NCBI GenBank assembly: GCA_947496555.1
Contig: CANMDH010000021.1
Span: 1 to 64,000, forward strand
DNA: 64,000 nucleotides
Source of the DNA: an uncultured Aquimarina sp.
Lineage (GTDB): Bacteria > Bacteroidota > Bacteroidia > Flavobacteriales > Flavobacteriaceae
Direction: 5' to 3'
Part shown: piece after piece, positions 20,201 to 28,775 of the stretch
Numbering within the stretch: position 1 is the stretch's first letter
Layout: every line of letters begins with the position of its first letter
Program-made: the position numbers and the translations under genes
The notes under the pieces: model-generated
The model's input: only the letters and a program-made list of their open reading frames with translations
Database searches by the model: none
What the model was told of the DNA's origin: nothing

Positions 20201-20444
20201 GCGATTGATCTCGATCTGTATTAAGAGCAAGCTGTTTATTAGGATATGAAATTGAAGTTGCTCTGGCAGGCAATTTATTGACCTGTGCTACCGACGGATT
20301 TTGCCAATGAGGTATTTCTTGTGAGAAGATTTCTATTACTGCAAAAAAACATAGAAAAGTAATACAGATGATATCTTGAAAATCATTTATTTTCACGGCT
20401 ATTGATATTTCATTTTTATTGGGCTTCTTTTCTGGCAAGTTCAT
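17226..20444 (-). CDS. GH2 beta-galactosidase-like enzyme
   Basis: A large LacZ-type GH2 hydrolase of 1072 residues from the ATG at 20444. The acid/base is Glu506 in LGNESGFG and the nucleophile Glu583 in WCEYAHS. The five LacZ domains are present, including the C-terminal domain ending with QMGVGGDNTW. From the ATG it overlaps the upstream sulfatase by 29 bases and carries a 15-residue polar lead. A GTG at 20394-20396 starts directly before a good signal peptide (about 25 residues, ending IFSQ) and is a plausible true start. The product is thus probably periplasmic. LacZ-type GH2 enzymes act on beta-galactosides, but some act on other beta-linked sugars, so the substrate is not certain. It is clearly a paralogue of the GH2 at 39437-42652. 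Confidence 0.88.
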   Translation of the reverse strand: MNLPEKKPNKNEISIAVKINDFQDIICITFLCFFAVIEIFSQEIPHWQNPSVAQVNKLPARATSISYPNKQLALNTDRDQSPRKKSLNGNWKFQLVENPSEVPNGFYTSSFSDGQWKNIPVPSNWELEGYGKPWHRLTHQIWEKKGVKQPNVPKDYNPTGLYRKIVNIPSNWKDMQITLHVGAASSCLSVWVNEKYIGYSEDNRLPAEFDVTSYLKPKNNIIAFQVSQWSDGSYIEDQDHWRMSGITREVYLEAAPKVQIYDFAVRTDLDVEYKDAFLQIRPKIKLFEKVDTKDWKVEAELFDTNEKSILEKPLVITVDQIVNEYHPEIGNRPFENLMHAKIVSPEKWSAEYPNLYTLVLSLKDRKGKLIEARSTKIGFREIDSSDGQFKVNGVPVLLYGVNRHDWDAVTGKAVTKETMRRDAELMKQLNVNASRSSHYPNPPHWYELCDEYGIYVMDEANIESHGHGSIFSNLPEWHTAFLERGIRMVERNKNYPSIISWSLGNESGFGPNHAALSSWIKEFDPTRPIHAEGAQNIYGYNWPKPEPKDRIYTDIISRMYRLTEDMIDLATKPDDNRPVIWCEYAHSQGNSTGDLEGYWKAIRKYPRFVGAFVWDWRDQLVAKKSKDGKTLWKHGQDFGQKQEDLNPVQKGLISADGKVKSGGWQAKYVWQRIKIQADSISKGKFKVFNRHFRTNLNAYDITWEITEDGKVIHTKSMVSPDILPQQEASFQIPLPQIDAKPGFRYHIKIAFVLKEDRPWAKKGFEIGAEQFLLHYVPKKNITVVGSVPELKETNSEIKITVKDVEVVFNKKNGTLVKYALKGENFISIPPKPNFWRAPTDNDLASGIMKRQKIWKKASENQQLVSISHQKDENTVSIKTKHTVGETESLVTQQYTIFADGSIQVDYQFKPEADLADTPRVGWQLQIPAQFDQLQWFGRGPLESYTDKKTGAFFGRYSESVKKDFTYYVRPQESSNKTDVYWATITNSSGRGLQIESIHQPLSFSTWPFTQNEIEQTNRIEELKFEKTTTLNIDHKQMGVGGDNTWNIDARPHASFRIPAEAYRYSFRIQIVE

Positions 20445-21828
20445 ACCGCTGCTTCATTATTTGTTTCAAGTTTTCATGATCTTTTTTGTTTACAAGATTT
20501 TTGCTTTCCTGAGGATCACTTGAAAGATCGTATAACTCTTCAAAAATGATATCATCTGTATTTTCATTCATGAAGTATTTCATATACTTTTTATCTTTCC
20601 AAACAACGCCCTCGGTACTTGGTATGTAGTATCTATCAGAAGACTGCCAGAGGTGTTCATAAAAAAAACTATCACGCCAGCCTATACTAGGATTTTCTAT
20701 CAGGGTCGTGAGATCTTTTCCCTGTACAGTTTCCGGAATTTGAACATTTGCCATTGATAAAATAGTGGGGGCAACGTCAATATTAAGTACCTTTTTATCA
20801 ATTGTTTTACCCTTTGAAGGGCTTCTGGGGTCATAGATAATCATGGGTACTCTAATTGAAGGATCGCCTCCGTACCATTTACCTGCAAAACCATATTCTC
20901 CTAGAAAAAAGCCATTGTCACTGGTAAAGATGATAACTGTATTTTTATCCTGTCTGGTTTTTTTAAGCTTTTCAACAATTTTCCCAACTACTACATCGAC
21001 CCCATGGATTAATTGGTAGTATTTTTTTATCGATTCTTGCTGCATTTCGGGCGTTGAGAAACGAGTTTGCCATCGGTTTCTAGCCACATTATTTTTGGTA
21101 AATCTTTCAGGGAAATGATCATAAAAATCTGGAAAAGCAGTCTCTGGTATGGTAACCTTTGTATCAATAAACAAACTATCATATGCTTTATTGGGCAAAA
21201 AATACCCGGGATCACCTTCGACGTGCGGAGCTTTAAAACTAACGGATAAGCAAAAAGGCTTGGACGTTTCTTTTTGTGATTTAAGGAACTCTAGAACTTG
21301 CCTTCCTATCTTTTTGGTAAGGTGTATTGGATTTCCTTGATCATCTTTTTGATTAAAGGTTCCTTGTCCATCGAAGCCTTTCCAGTAATCAAATTTATCT
21401 ATTGGCAATTGGTTGCCAACACCGTATTTTCCAATAAAACCAATTGTATATCCCGATTTTTTTAAAAGTAATGGATAAGTATTATCCAATTGCTCTTTTG
21501 TGAAATTTTTACTAAACCCCCATATTTGATGTCTTCTGGCATATTGTCCAGATAATATGCTTGCCCTACTCACCGCACAAATTGAAGTGGTTACATAGGC
21601 ATTTTTAAAATAGGTTCCTTGTTTTGCTAATTCATCAATGTTTGGGGTTTGCAGGTTCTCATTACCCACATAACTCAAAGCGTCCCATCGTTGATCATCT
21701 GTAAGTAAGAAAATAATGTTCGGGCGTTCTTGATACTCTCCTTTATTAACCTCAATAGTATTTCGATTATCCTTACAATTAAAAAAAAGAACAACAAATA
21801 GTACAATAAATACCTTCTTTTTGTTCAT
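20416..21828 (-). CDS. S1-family sulfatase with CAVSR motif, lipoprotein
   Basis: A sulfatase of about 470 residues. The formylglycine site reads CAVSRASILSG, where Val replaces the usual Pro or Ala at the third motif position. Cys and Arg are intact, so maturation is still plausible. The metal Asp pair is in LLTDDQRWD, and the second metal site is in TSDNGFFLGEYG. I start at the ATG at 21826-21828, because it directly precedes a lipoprotein signal (VVLFFNC); an in-frame ATG at 21870 adds 14 residues before it. The C-terminal end overlaps the long start of the GH2 gene. The closest look is to the iduronate/heparan-type branch of S1, which desulfates acidic or amino sugars, but subfamily placement by eye is weak. 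Confidence 0.87.
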   Translation of the reverse strand: MNKKKVFIVLFVVLFFNCKDNRNTIEVNKGEYQERPNIIFLLTDDQRWDALSYVGNENLQTPNIDELAKQGTYFKNAYVTTSICAVSRASILSGQYARRHQIWGFSKNFTKEQLDNTYPLLLKKSGYTIGFIGKYGVGNQLPIDKFDYWKGFDGQGTFNQKDDQGNPIHLTKKIGRQVLEFLKSQKETSKPFCLSVSFKAPHVEGDPGYFLPNKAYDSLFIDTKVTIPETAFPDFYDHFPERFTKNNVARNRWQTRFSTPEMQQESIKKYYQLIHGVDVVVGKIVEKLKKTRQDKNTVIIFTSDNGFFLGEYGFAGKWYGGDPSIRVPMIIYDPRSPSKGKTIDKKVLNIDVAPTILSMANVQIPETVQGKDLTTLIENPSIGWRDSFFYEHLWQSSDRYYIPSTEGVVWKDKKYMKYFMNENTDDIIFEELYDLSSDPQESKNLVNKKDHENLKQIMKQRYELARKEAQ

Positions 21829-21904
21829 AAGAAAATTGAAGAGGTATTTATATCGTAAGGTATAAATCATCTAAAAGTTGTTTTTATGGTTCAAAAATGA
21901 TAAT

Positions 21905-21945
21905 ATCCTTCTGGATGCCTAACTATATATAGCATCCAGAAGGAT
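21905..21945. terminator. 14-bp stem-loop between susD and the sulfatase
   Basis: A perfect 14-bp inverted repeat (21905-21918 with 21932-21945) encloses a 13-base AT-rich loop. It lies about 160 bases past the susD stop and some 75 bases before the sulfatase start, on the minus strand. There is no long T run, so it may be an attenuator or an mRNA-stabilising 3-prime end for the abundant susCD message rather than a full terminator. Confidence 0.5.
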
Positions 21946-22103
21946 TAATTCAATGCGATTAAACCTATCTTTCTATCAATATGCTTGTAGTTACTTGTGG
22001 GGTATGTAATTGACTAACTCAAACTTTACAGATAGCGTATAATCTACATTAGAATCTACTTAAAAAAACAATCAAACTAAAATCAAACTGTATATTTATT
22101 ATT

Positions 22104-23558
22104 CTATTCCCATCCGGGAGTTTGTTCAAAACCAAAATTAACTACTTGACCAAAGGGCAATCCGATTATAGTTCTTATATTTTGATACGCATCTGCTGTT
22201 ACATTTAAACCATCGGTTACTTGTTGTGCTCCGTGAACTGTCATTACTTCTACAAGTTTATCTGTTCTTAGTAAATCAAAATATCGATGAGCTTCAAAAG
22301 CCAGTTCTCGTCTTCTTTCGTCGGCAATGGTTTGTTCCAAATCTGCTATTTCGGCTGCCGTCAACGTTGGGCTCAAACCTGCACGAGTACGTATTTGTCC
22401 AATAAGGGTTGATGGATCACCACCTCCTGCTTTTTCATAACATTCTGCTAGCATCAATAGAGCATCTGCATAACGATACATCTGCCAATTGATATTTTGT
22501 TGATTTGGTTGATTGATATCAAAAGGAAATGCAAATTTGCTTACCCATTGATACTCTATATTGGTATCCACGTCCAGATACGTCGAAAAATTATGTGCTT
22601 TTCTTGCATCACTATCATCGTATAAATCAATCAGTTCTTGCGTGGGTTGAAACTGATTACCTCTAGAATTTGGAGTGGAAGCTGATCCCAGAATATCTTG
22701 TCCACTATTAAAAGGTACAAAATTCCTAAAAAAGTCTGCTCCTTGATCTAATGCCGGACTATACTGAATTTCAAAAATTCCTTCGTTGTGATTTTTAGTA
22801 AAAAACACATCTACATAATTTGGCAATAAGGAATACCCCAACGTTGTTATTTCTTCTAATAATGGCCTAGCTTCTGCATATTGTTGTTGAGCCAAATGTA
22901 TTTTGGCTTTTAACATTAAAGCTGCTCCTCTAGTAGCTCTTCCAGGATTATCTGTATTTCTTGGAAGTAAGTCTACTGCACGTTGCGCCTCTTCCAAAAT
23001 GCTTTGGTATATTTCTGCCGCAGGATCCCTTCCTATAAACTCATCCGAAAGGATTTGATCAGGTGTTTCTCCTGGTCCTGTAACGTAAGGAACATCTCCA
23101 AAGATTCTTACCAAATTAAAATTGAACAAGGTTCGTAGAAAAATAGCTTCTCCCTTTCTTGCGTTTCGGGTATCGGGATTCTCATAAGGAACATTGTCTA
23201 TATTGGCCAAAACAAAATTAGCTCTCGAGATTCCTACATAGTTATTTTGCCAATATTCAGCAATTCTACCATTGGTAGCATCCATCGTAAACTCATTAAG
23301 TTGATCATCTCCTATACCACCACCGTCACCAGTAATTTCAATATTAGCATTGTCAGAGCGGCTTTCTCCAAATCTTAACTGCAATTGATTGTGTATAGTG
23401 CGATTTATTCTATACACTCCTGCAAGCCCTTGATCAATTTCTCCGGGAGTTTGGTAAAAAGTAGTAGGAGTTCTAAATGCTTCGGGCTCTTCATCCAAAA
23501 AGTCTTCACATCCTACTAGAAACATCATTATTATTAATAATTTTAAAATATTTTTCAT
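22104..23558 (-). CDS. SusD/RagB-family glycan-binding lipoprotein (first pair)
   Basis: This surface lipoprotein captures oligosaccharides and forms the lid of its SusC partner. It is 484 residues, with a lipobox (FLVGC, Cys17) followed by the typical EDFLDEEP opening. The N-terminal TPR-like helices and the C-terminal RRRELAFEAHRYFDLLRTDK region match the family. It starts 27 bases after the SusC stop, which is the standard SusC-SusD order. The ligand cannot be read from the sequence; by context it should be a sulfated, rhamnose-containing glycan fragment. Confidence 0.95.
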   Translation of the reverse strand: MKNILKLLIIMMFLVGCEDFLDEEPEAFRTPTTFYQTPGEIDQGLAGVYRINRTIHNQLQLRFGESRSDNANIEITGDGGGIGDDQLNEFTMDATNGRIAEYWQNNYVGISRANFVLANIDNVPYENPDTRNARKGEAIFLRTLFNFNLVRIFGDVPYVTGPGETPDQILSDEFIGRDPAAEIYQSILEEAQRAVDLLPRNTDNPGRATRGAALMLKAKIHLAQQQYAEARPLLEEITTLGYSLLPNYVDVFFTKNHNEGIFEIQYSPALDQGADFFRNFVPFNSGQDILGSASTPNSRGNQFQPTQELIDLYDDSDARKAHNFSTYLDVDTNIEYQWVSKFAFPFDINQPNQQNINWQMYRYADALLMLAECYEKAGGGDPSTLIGQIRTRAGLSPTLTAAEIADLEQTIADERRRELAFEAHRYFDLLRTDKLVEVMTVHGAQQVTDGLNVTADAYQNIRTIIGLPFGQVVNFGFEQTPGWE

Positions 23559-23584
23559 GATATCTTTATTATTATGTTCTATTA

Positions 23585-26500
23585 TTAAAATGTTACATCA
23601 AGACCAATACTGATAGTCCTTGAAATTGGGTAAGATCCATTATCCACATTCCTTACAGCAGCATTATCTTGTCCTCGATTCACTGTGGGTCTTCCAAATT
23701 CATATTCGGTGAATAAGAATGGGTTTTGGGCACTTACATACACTCGTGCACTGTTAAATTTATCATCAAAAAATTCTCCTTTTAGCCTGTATCCCAATGT
23801 GATATTTCGAATCCACATATAATCGGCGTCCTGTATAAAAAAGGAATTAGGTCTTCTAAAAAACTGACGACTTTGCACACTACCTGTTCCAGGTACCGTA
23901 CGAGTTCTAGGATCATCACCAGGTCTCCAACGGTCCAAAAATGCACGTTCTATATTGAATTGACCATCATCCTGATTTCCTAAATATTGATTAGATGCCA
24001 CAAATACCTGCTGGCCAACGGCACCATCAGCCGTTATATTTAAATCGATATTTTTATAATTTAATCTGGTTGAAAATCCGAAAATGAAATCTGGATTAGA
24101 ATCTCCAATAATAGTGGCATCTGCATTATTCAAAACCCCATCTGCTTGGTCAAAAACTCCGTCTCCATCTGTATCAATTGTAGGAACATCTTCAAACTTT
24201 AATGATCCTACTATGGCACCTGGATATCTAGCAACATTGGGATCATCTAAATCCTCTTGCGTAAATAATCCGGTTACCTTAAGACCTCTAAACAAACCTA
24301 TAGGCTGACCTTCCCGTATTTCAGTAATATTAATTCCCGAAACATTACTATTACCAGGAAAGAAGAAACCTTGTTCCTGGGGTATATCAATCACTTCATT
24401 CTCATTGGCAGTATAGTTGAAACTTGCTGTCCATGTGAAATTTGGTTTATCTATGATTCTTGTGGTTAACTCTAATTCGATACCTTTATTTTGTATTTCT
24501 CCAAGATTGGCTCTCACCCCATTAAATCCACTTGTGATAGGTAATGGCTGATCAAATAAGAAGTCAACAGATCTTGTATCATAATAATCGGCACTGATCA
24601 ATATTCTATTCTTAAAAAATCCAAGGTCCACTCCAAAATTAGTTTCTTCCGTTTCTTCCCATTTTGCTTCTAAATTGGGTAATCCTCTGACTGCCGCTCC
24701 CGGAGCATTCGAATCTCCAAACAGGTAGTCTACACCAAAGTCAGGGCTCTGTATTTGTACTCTTCCCTGATATGTGAAATTCCCAATATTGCTATTATTA
24801 CCACTAACACCGTAACCTCCTTCTAATTTGAATTCTGAAATAACATTTTTCAAAGGTTCAAAAAATGCTTCGTTAGAAATCCTCCATGCTACACCAAAGG
24901 CTGGAAAATTACCATATCGTGTATCTGTACCGAATTTGGAAGAACCATCTCTACGAATACTGGCAGTAAGAAAGTAACGATCGTCATAATTATAATTTAA
25001 GCGACCCAAATAGGTAATCAATGCATTTGCTTCTGGTGAGGCACTTCCTGTAAAATCTGTGGGATCTACAGAATTTGCTGAACTAGGAATACGTATTTCT
25101 TCATCTACTAGGTTAGAAGAATTAATATTAGTGGACGTTGATTCTCTTTTTTCCATGGTGTATCCTGCTAAAAGATTAACACTATGTCTTTGGTTGTGAC
25201 CAAATTTTTTGGAGTACCTTAAGGTATTTTCCCAAATCCAATTAACGGCATTCAATTCCGTCACTCGTGCTGAAGCTTGTTGTGTGCCAAGAGGGTTAGC
25301 TACTAAAGCACCACCTGGCAAACTTGAAGGAACAAAAGAAGTGTTTCTTCTATCTATCCATTGTAAAGAATAGAAAGTTTTTGCCGTTAAACCTGGTATT
25401 AGATCCCATTCTATAAAATTTCCTATCCTAACAAGATCAGATCTTCGTTCTGCTTCCCTAAGCTGTAATTGTGCTACTGGATTTGCATTTCTAGATCTGA
25501 ATATCAAATTTCCTTGCGTTACAGTCGTTAGATTTCCTTCATCATCAAATAAAGGAGCTGTAGGATCCGTCCAAGCGGCTAAAGCAGGACCACTAAAGAT
25601 TTGGAAATTACCGGCATTAGAATTGGTACCTGTTCCAGTAGCAATCGATCTTGAAGGCGCAAAATTTAAACCTAACCTCAATTTTTCAGTAATTTCGGTG
25701 TTAAAATTAAAATTTAACGTATATCTTCTGAAATCTGAATTTATAAGAGTTCCTTCTCGATCCTGATGAGCTAGTGAAAAACTGTATCGGCTCCGTTCTC
25801 CTCCTCCAGTAACTCCGACATTATAATTTCTAACGATCGCATCCCTGGTGATTAGATCCCACCAATCGTTATCCGGTCCAATGTCATCTAATCCTTGTAA
25901 AAAGGCACGTTGATTTTGTTGTAATCCGCCCAGAGGCACTCCTGCAGCATCTGAATCATCATAAAACTCTAATTGATATTGATATAATTCTTGGGCATTT
26001 AAAACATCAGGAGCTTCGTATTCGGGAACAGATTGCACTCCTACATTTGTTCCAAAGGTGATCACAGGACTCGTATTCTTTTTTCCTTTTTTTGTAGTAA
26101 TAATAACTACACCATTGGATGCCCTAGAACCATAAATAGATTTAGAGGCAGCGTCTTTAAGAATACTAATCGATTCTATATCGGCTGGATTAATCGAATT
26201 CAAAATATAATTATCTTGCTGATCCCCTGCATTTGTTCCTAACGGAAAACCATCCACTACATACAACGGATTATTATTACCAAAGGTAGATACCCCTCTA
26301 ATGGTTAATTGTGGACCACCATCGGGAGCTCCGTTCTCCCTAAATTGTACTCCGGAGACCTGTCCAATTAAGGCTTGTTCAAAAGTATTAACCTGTTGTA
26401 CTTCAATATTCTCTGCTTGCACAGTAGAAACGGCACCAACCAGCTCGGCTCTTCTTTGCTGGCCATATCCAATTACTACTATTTGCTCTAATGAAGTTGC

Positions 26501-26830
26501 TTCTATTTGTAAAATAATATCTATACTACTTCGTGTTCCTACCAGTACTTCTTCATTTACAAATCCTATATAAGAAAATACTAATACACTAGAATTATTA
26601 GGCACCTCTATAGTATAATTACCATCAAAATCTGTAGATGCTCCTATTTGAGTTCCTTTTACTAGTACATTTACACCTGGCAGAGGTACTCCATCATCTC
26701 CAGTAACGGTTCCTGTAACCGCTCTTTGCATATTCAAACCTGCTTTATCTTCTGCAAAAGCTACCAGTGTACAACTGATAAATAGAAGCAGAAAGCATTT
26801 TTGAAATAGATTAAGTTTATTTTTTTTCAT
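23585..26830 (-). CDS. SusC-family TonB-dependent outer-membrane transporter (first pair)
   Basis: This receptor imports oligosaccharides across the outer membrane using TonB energy. The 1081-residue protein has a signal peptide (ending VAFAED), a carboxypeptidase-regulatory-like beta domain (about 37-110), a plug with GYGQQRRAELVGAV (about 122-135) and AASKSIYGSRASNGVVIITT, then a 22-strand barrel ending in a terminal Phe. There is no STN signalling domain, unlike the second SusC at 48829, so control is probably by another route. The CAGGAT motif copy at 26965-26983 is about 135 bases upstream. It heads a minus-strand unit with SusD; the sulfatase, GH2, GH78, isomerase-like gene and rhaT follow on the same strand after a hairpin. 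Confidence 0.95.
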   Translation of the reverse strand: MKKNKLNLFQKCFLLLFISCTLVAFAEDKAGLNMQRAVTGTVTGDDGVPLPGVNVLVKGTQIGASTDFDGNYTIEVPNNSSVLVFSYIGFVNEEVLVGTRSSIDIILQIEATSLEQIVVIGYGQQRRAELVGAVSTVQAENIEVQQVNTFEQALIGQVSGVQFRENGAPDGGPQLTIRGVSTFGNNNPLYVVDGFPLGTNAGDQQDNYILNSINPADIESISILKDAASKSIYGSRASNGVVIITTKKGKKNTSPVITFGTNVGVQSVPEYEAPDVLNAQELYQYQLEFYDDSDAAGVPLGGLQQNQRAFLQGLDDIGPDNDWWDLITRDAIVRNYNVGVTGGGERSRYSFSLAHQDREGTLINSDFRRYTLNFNFNTEITEKLRLGLNFAPSRSIATGTGTNSNAGNFQIFSGPALAAWTDPTAPLFDDEGNLTTVTQGNLIFRSRNANPVAQLQLREAERRSDLVRIGNFIEWDLIPGLTAKTFYSLQWIDRRNTSFVPSSLPGGALVANPLGTQQASARVTELNAVNWIWENTLRYSKKFGHNQRHSVNLLAGYTMEKRESTSTNINSSNLVDEEIRIPSSANSVDPTDFTGSASPEANALITYLGRLNYNYDDRYFLTASIRRDGSSKFGTDTRYGNFPAFGVAWRISNEAFFEPLKNVISEFKLEGGYGVSGNNSNIGNFTYQGRVQIQSPDFGVDYLFGDSNAPGAAVRGLPNLEAKWEETEETNFGVDLGFFKNRILISADYYDTRSVDFLFDQPLPITSGFNGVRANLGEIQNKGIELELTTRIIDKPNFTWTASFNYTANENEVIDIPQEQGFFFPGNSNVSGINITEIREGQPIGLFRGLKVTGLFTQEDLDDPNVARYPGAIVGSLKFEDVPTIDTDGDGVFDQADGVLNNADATIIGDSNPDFIFGFSTRLNYKNIDLNITADGAVGQQVFVASNQYLGNQDDGQFNIERAFLDRWRPGDDPRTRTVPGTGSVQSRQFFRRPNSFFIQDADYMWIRNITLGYRLKGEFFDDKFNSARVYVSAQNPFLFTEYEFGRPTVNRGQDNAAVRNVDNGSYPISRTISIGLDVTF

Positions 26831-27227
26831 ATTGATTCTCGAATTCTGGAATTGTGATCTTTTGATAATTCCTGGTTAGAAAATATGTTTACTTTAAATT
26901 ATCCCTTAAAAAATTGTGAATAGTCTGATAATTTAAGACAATATTAACGTGGGTGTAAAATAATTCCATCCTGTACTATACTGCTTAATTTAAAATTGTA
27001 CAAAAAGAATACGGAAATTTCTGAATAGAAATTAGGTTATCTCGGCTTCTTAGAAGTGACATTTATGGCCTTAGTAAACATTACGTATTAGCTACTAATT
27101 CTTCAGATATTCAATAAGACAGTATGTGCGAGGAGAGGGCTTTTTCAATAGTATTCACAGTATCAGAGCAGCTTACCCCTATAAAGAATTGTGTAGCTTA
27201 TATCCAATAATAAAAAAGCAAGATAAC
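26831..27227. other. intergenic control region of the first susC
   Basis: About 400 bases without a convincing gene, between the TlpA-like gene and susC, both on the minus strand. It holds the CAGGAT motif copy and presumably the susC promoter. I see no clear TAnnTTTG element in the right place and no strong terminator for the TlpA-like gene. Confidence 0.5.
26965..26983 (-). promoter_or_regulatory. CAGGAT direct-repeat motif (site A) upstream of susC
   Basis: On the minus strand the 19-mer is CAGTATAGTACAGGATGGA. It matches the copy upstream of the rhamnose operon (31880-31898) at 18 of 19 positions. CAGTAT and CAGGAT are repeated ten bases apart, one helical turn. Confidence 0.6.
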
Positions 27228-28571
27228 TTACATCATTCCACTCAAAACCTCTTTCATTTCCTTAAAGGTACCTCCATGACCACGATATATAATTTTCAAA
27301 TCCTTATCGAGTATAATAAATGTGGGATAGCTCTGAACCCTTAGGTCTGATATTATTTTGTGGATATTTTCTTTGGATCTCTTTGGTTTTCCCTTCAAAA
27401 AGGCCTGAAACCATCGCAATTCATTCTTATCTACATAATCCTTGACCTTAGATACATCTTCTTCATAGGCAAGACCAAGTAATGCCAATTTATTCGAATA
27501 GTTTTTATGGATTTTTTTTAAATCAGGAGTAAGTGCTTTGCAAGGCCCACACCAGGTACCCCAAAAATCTAATAATAAATATTCATTATTATCAAACAGG
27601 TCTGATAAAACAAATTTTTCACCTTCAAGATCTGTTAGTTCATAATCTCGTATGTACTGTCCATGATATTTACCATATACTTTACCTTCTAGTTCAAGTT
27701 TTCTAAGATATATTTCTTTGGGGTTGAGATTTATCTTATCAATTAAAAAATAAGTAGAATCTAATCGTACCATATCCCCTTCTTGATGTTCTATATAAAA
27801 CCCACTAGACCCTTTGATGAAATCTTTATCAACGTCCTGAAAAACTATAACATTTTTTTTGAACGGGTTATATTCACTCAAGGCAATCTTATACTTTTTA
27901 TTAAGATATTCAAACTCTCCATACAAGTATCCAAATTTTTGTGCTACCAGTTGTAGTTCTTTTTTAATTTTTTGAGAAGCTGTCATCTTATTCAGATAGC
28001 CAAAATAATTACTATTCGGAATGATTTTAATATAAGCGGTATCTTTAATAAAAGTATCCTGATTTAGTTTTTCAAAAGGCATAGAAAACATCTGAAAAAA
28101 CGACCTTGCTTTGTCCTGGTCCTTACTTAAAGCTCGATCAAAGATTACAATACTATCATTACTAAAGTCCTTGTCCCTATTTTTATCTACTATATAAAAT
28201 TGTTTATTCTTTTTATATCCTGTAACACAATACAGCCCTTTATCCTTAATTTTTTCTAGCAGTTCTTTGGGTAATTTTTGTTCTCGTTGAAGACTTCTAA
28301 TTTTACTTAAGTTATCTAAAATAACGTTACCCAACCTTACGGTGTCCACACTTGGAATTCCCTTGAAATCCTTGGGTATTGAATCTAGTATTGAAAAGGG
28401 AGTAGTACTGATTGGAAATGGACTATTTTCTAATCTGTTTTCTAAGGTAACCAAAATCTCATTTGGTTCTTTCCTCTCTTTAGAGATACACCCGGCAAAA
28501 AAAATTGGAAAAATTAGCAGGTAAAATAGGTAGGTCTTTAAGCGGTAGGAAGAATCATTCCATTTTTCCAT
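27228..28571 (-). CDS. TlpA-like thioredoxin-fold lipoprotein
   Basis: The 447-residue protein has a lipoprotein signal (FFAGC, Cys28), a long N-terminal region without recognised family (about 45-310) and a C-terminal thioredoxin domain of the TlpA/AhpC-TSA kind. The redox site is WCGPC, with Cys341 and Cys344. TlpA-like proteins act as periplasmic disulfide reductants. Such proteins are frequent next to SusC/SusD genes in Bacteroidota, but their role in glycan use is unclear. It forms its own minus-strand unit with a CAGGAT motif copy about 60 bases upstream, suggesting co-regulation with the PUL. A role in keeping cysteines of secreted sulfatases or other enzymes reduced is an attractive but unproven idea. 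Confidence 0.85.
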   Translation of the reverse strand: MEKWNDSSYRLKTYLFYLLIFPIFFAGCISKERKEPNEILVTLENRLENSPFPISTTPFSILDSIPKDFKGIPSVDTVRLGNVILDNLSKIRSLQREQKLPKELLEKIKDKGLYCVTGYKKNKQFYIVDKNRDKDFSNDSIVIFDRALSKDQDKARSFFQMFSMPFEKLNQDTFIKDTAYIKIIPNSNYFGYLNKMTASQKIKKELQLVAQKFGYLYGEFEYLNKKYKIALSEYNPFKKNVIVFQDVDKDFIKGSSGFYIEHQEGDMVRLDSTYFLIDKINLNPKEIYLRKLELEGKVYGKYHGQYIRDYELTDLEGEKFVLSDLFDNNEYLLLDFWGTWCGPCKALTPDLKKIHKNYSNKLALLGLAYEEDVSKVKDYVDKNELRWFQAFLKGKPKRSKENIHKIISDLRVQSYPTFIILDKDLKIIYRGHGGTFKEMKEVLSGMM

Positions 28572-28630
28572 AATTATAAGCTTTTTAAGAGTATTGAAAA
28601 AGCTACAAATTACCGATCTTTGAAATTAGA

Positions 28631-28649
28631 TCTATCCTGCACTGTCTTG
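28631..28649 (-). promoter_or_regulatory. CAGGAT direct-repeat motif (site C) upstream of the TlpA-like gene
   Basis: On the minus strand the 19-mer is CAAGACAGTGCAGGATAGA, about 60-78 bases upstream of the TlpA-like start. CAAGAC and CAGGAT are ten bases apart, as in the other copies. It is most like the copy at 30364-30382. Confidence 0.55.
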
Positions 28650-28775
28650 TTTTTGTTAAGTTGATATTAAAATATTAAATACCTCAGAAACAGGAATTAT
28701 ACCATTCACTTATTAGAGATATAATAGTCAAAGTTTCATAAAATGAAACAAACAATTTAGACTTAACAAACAGTG

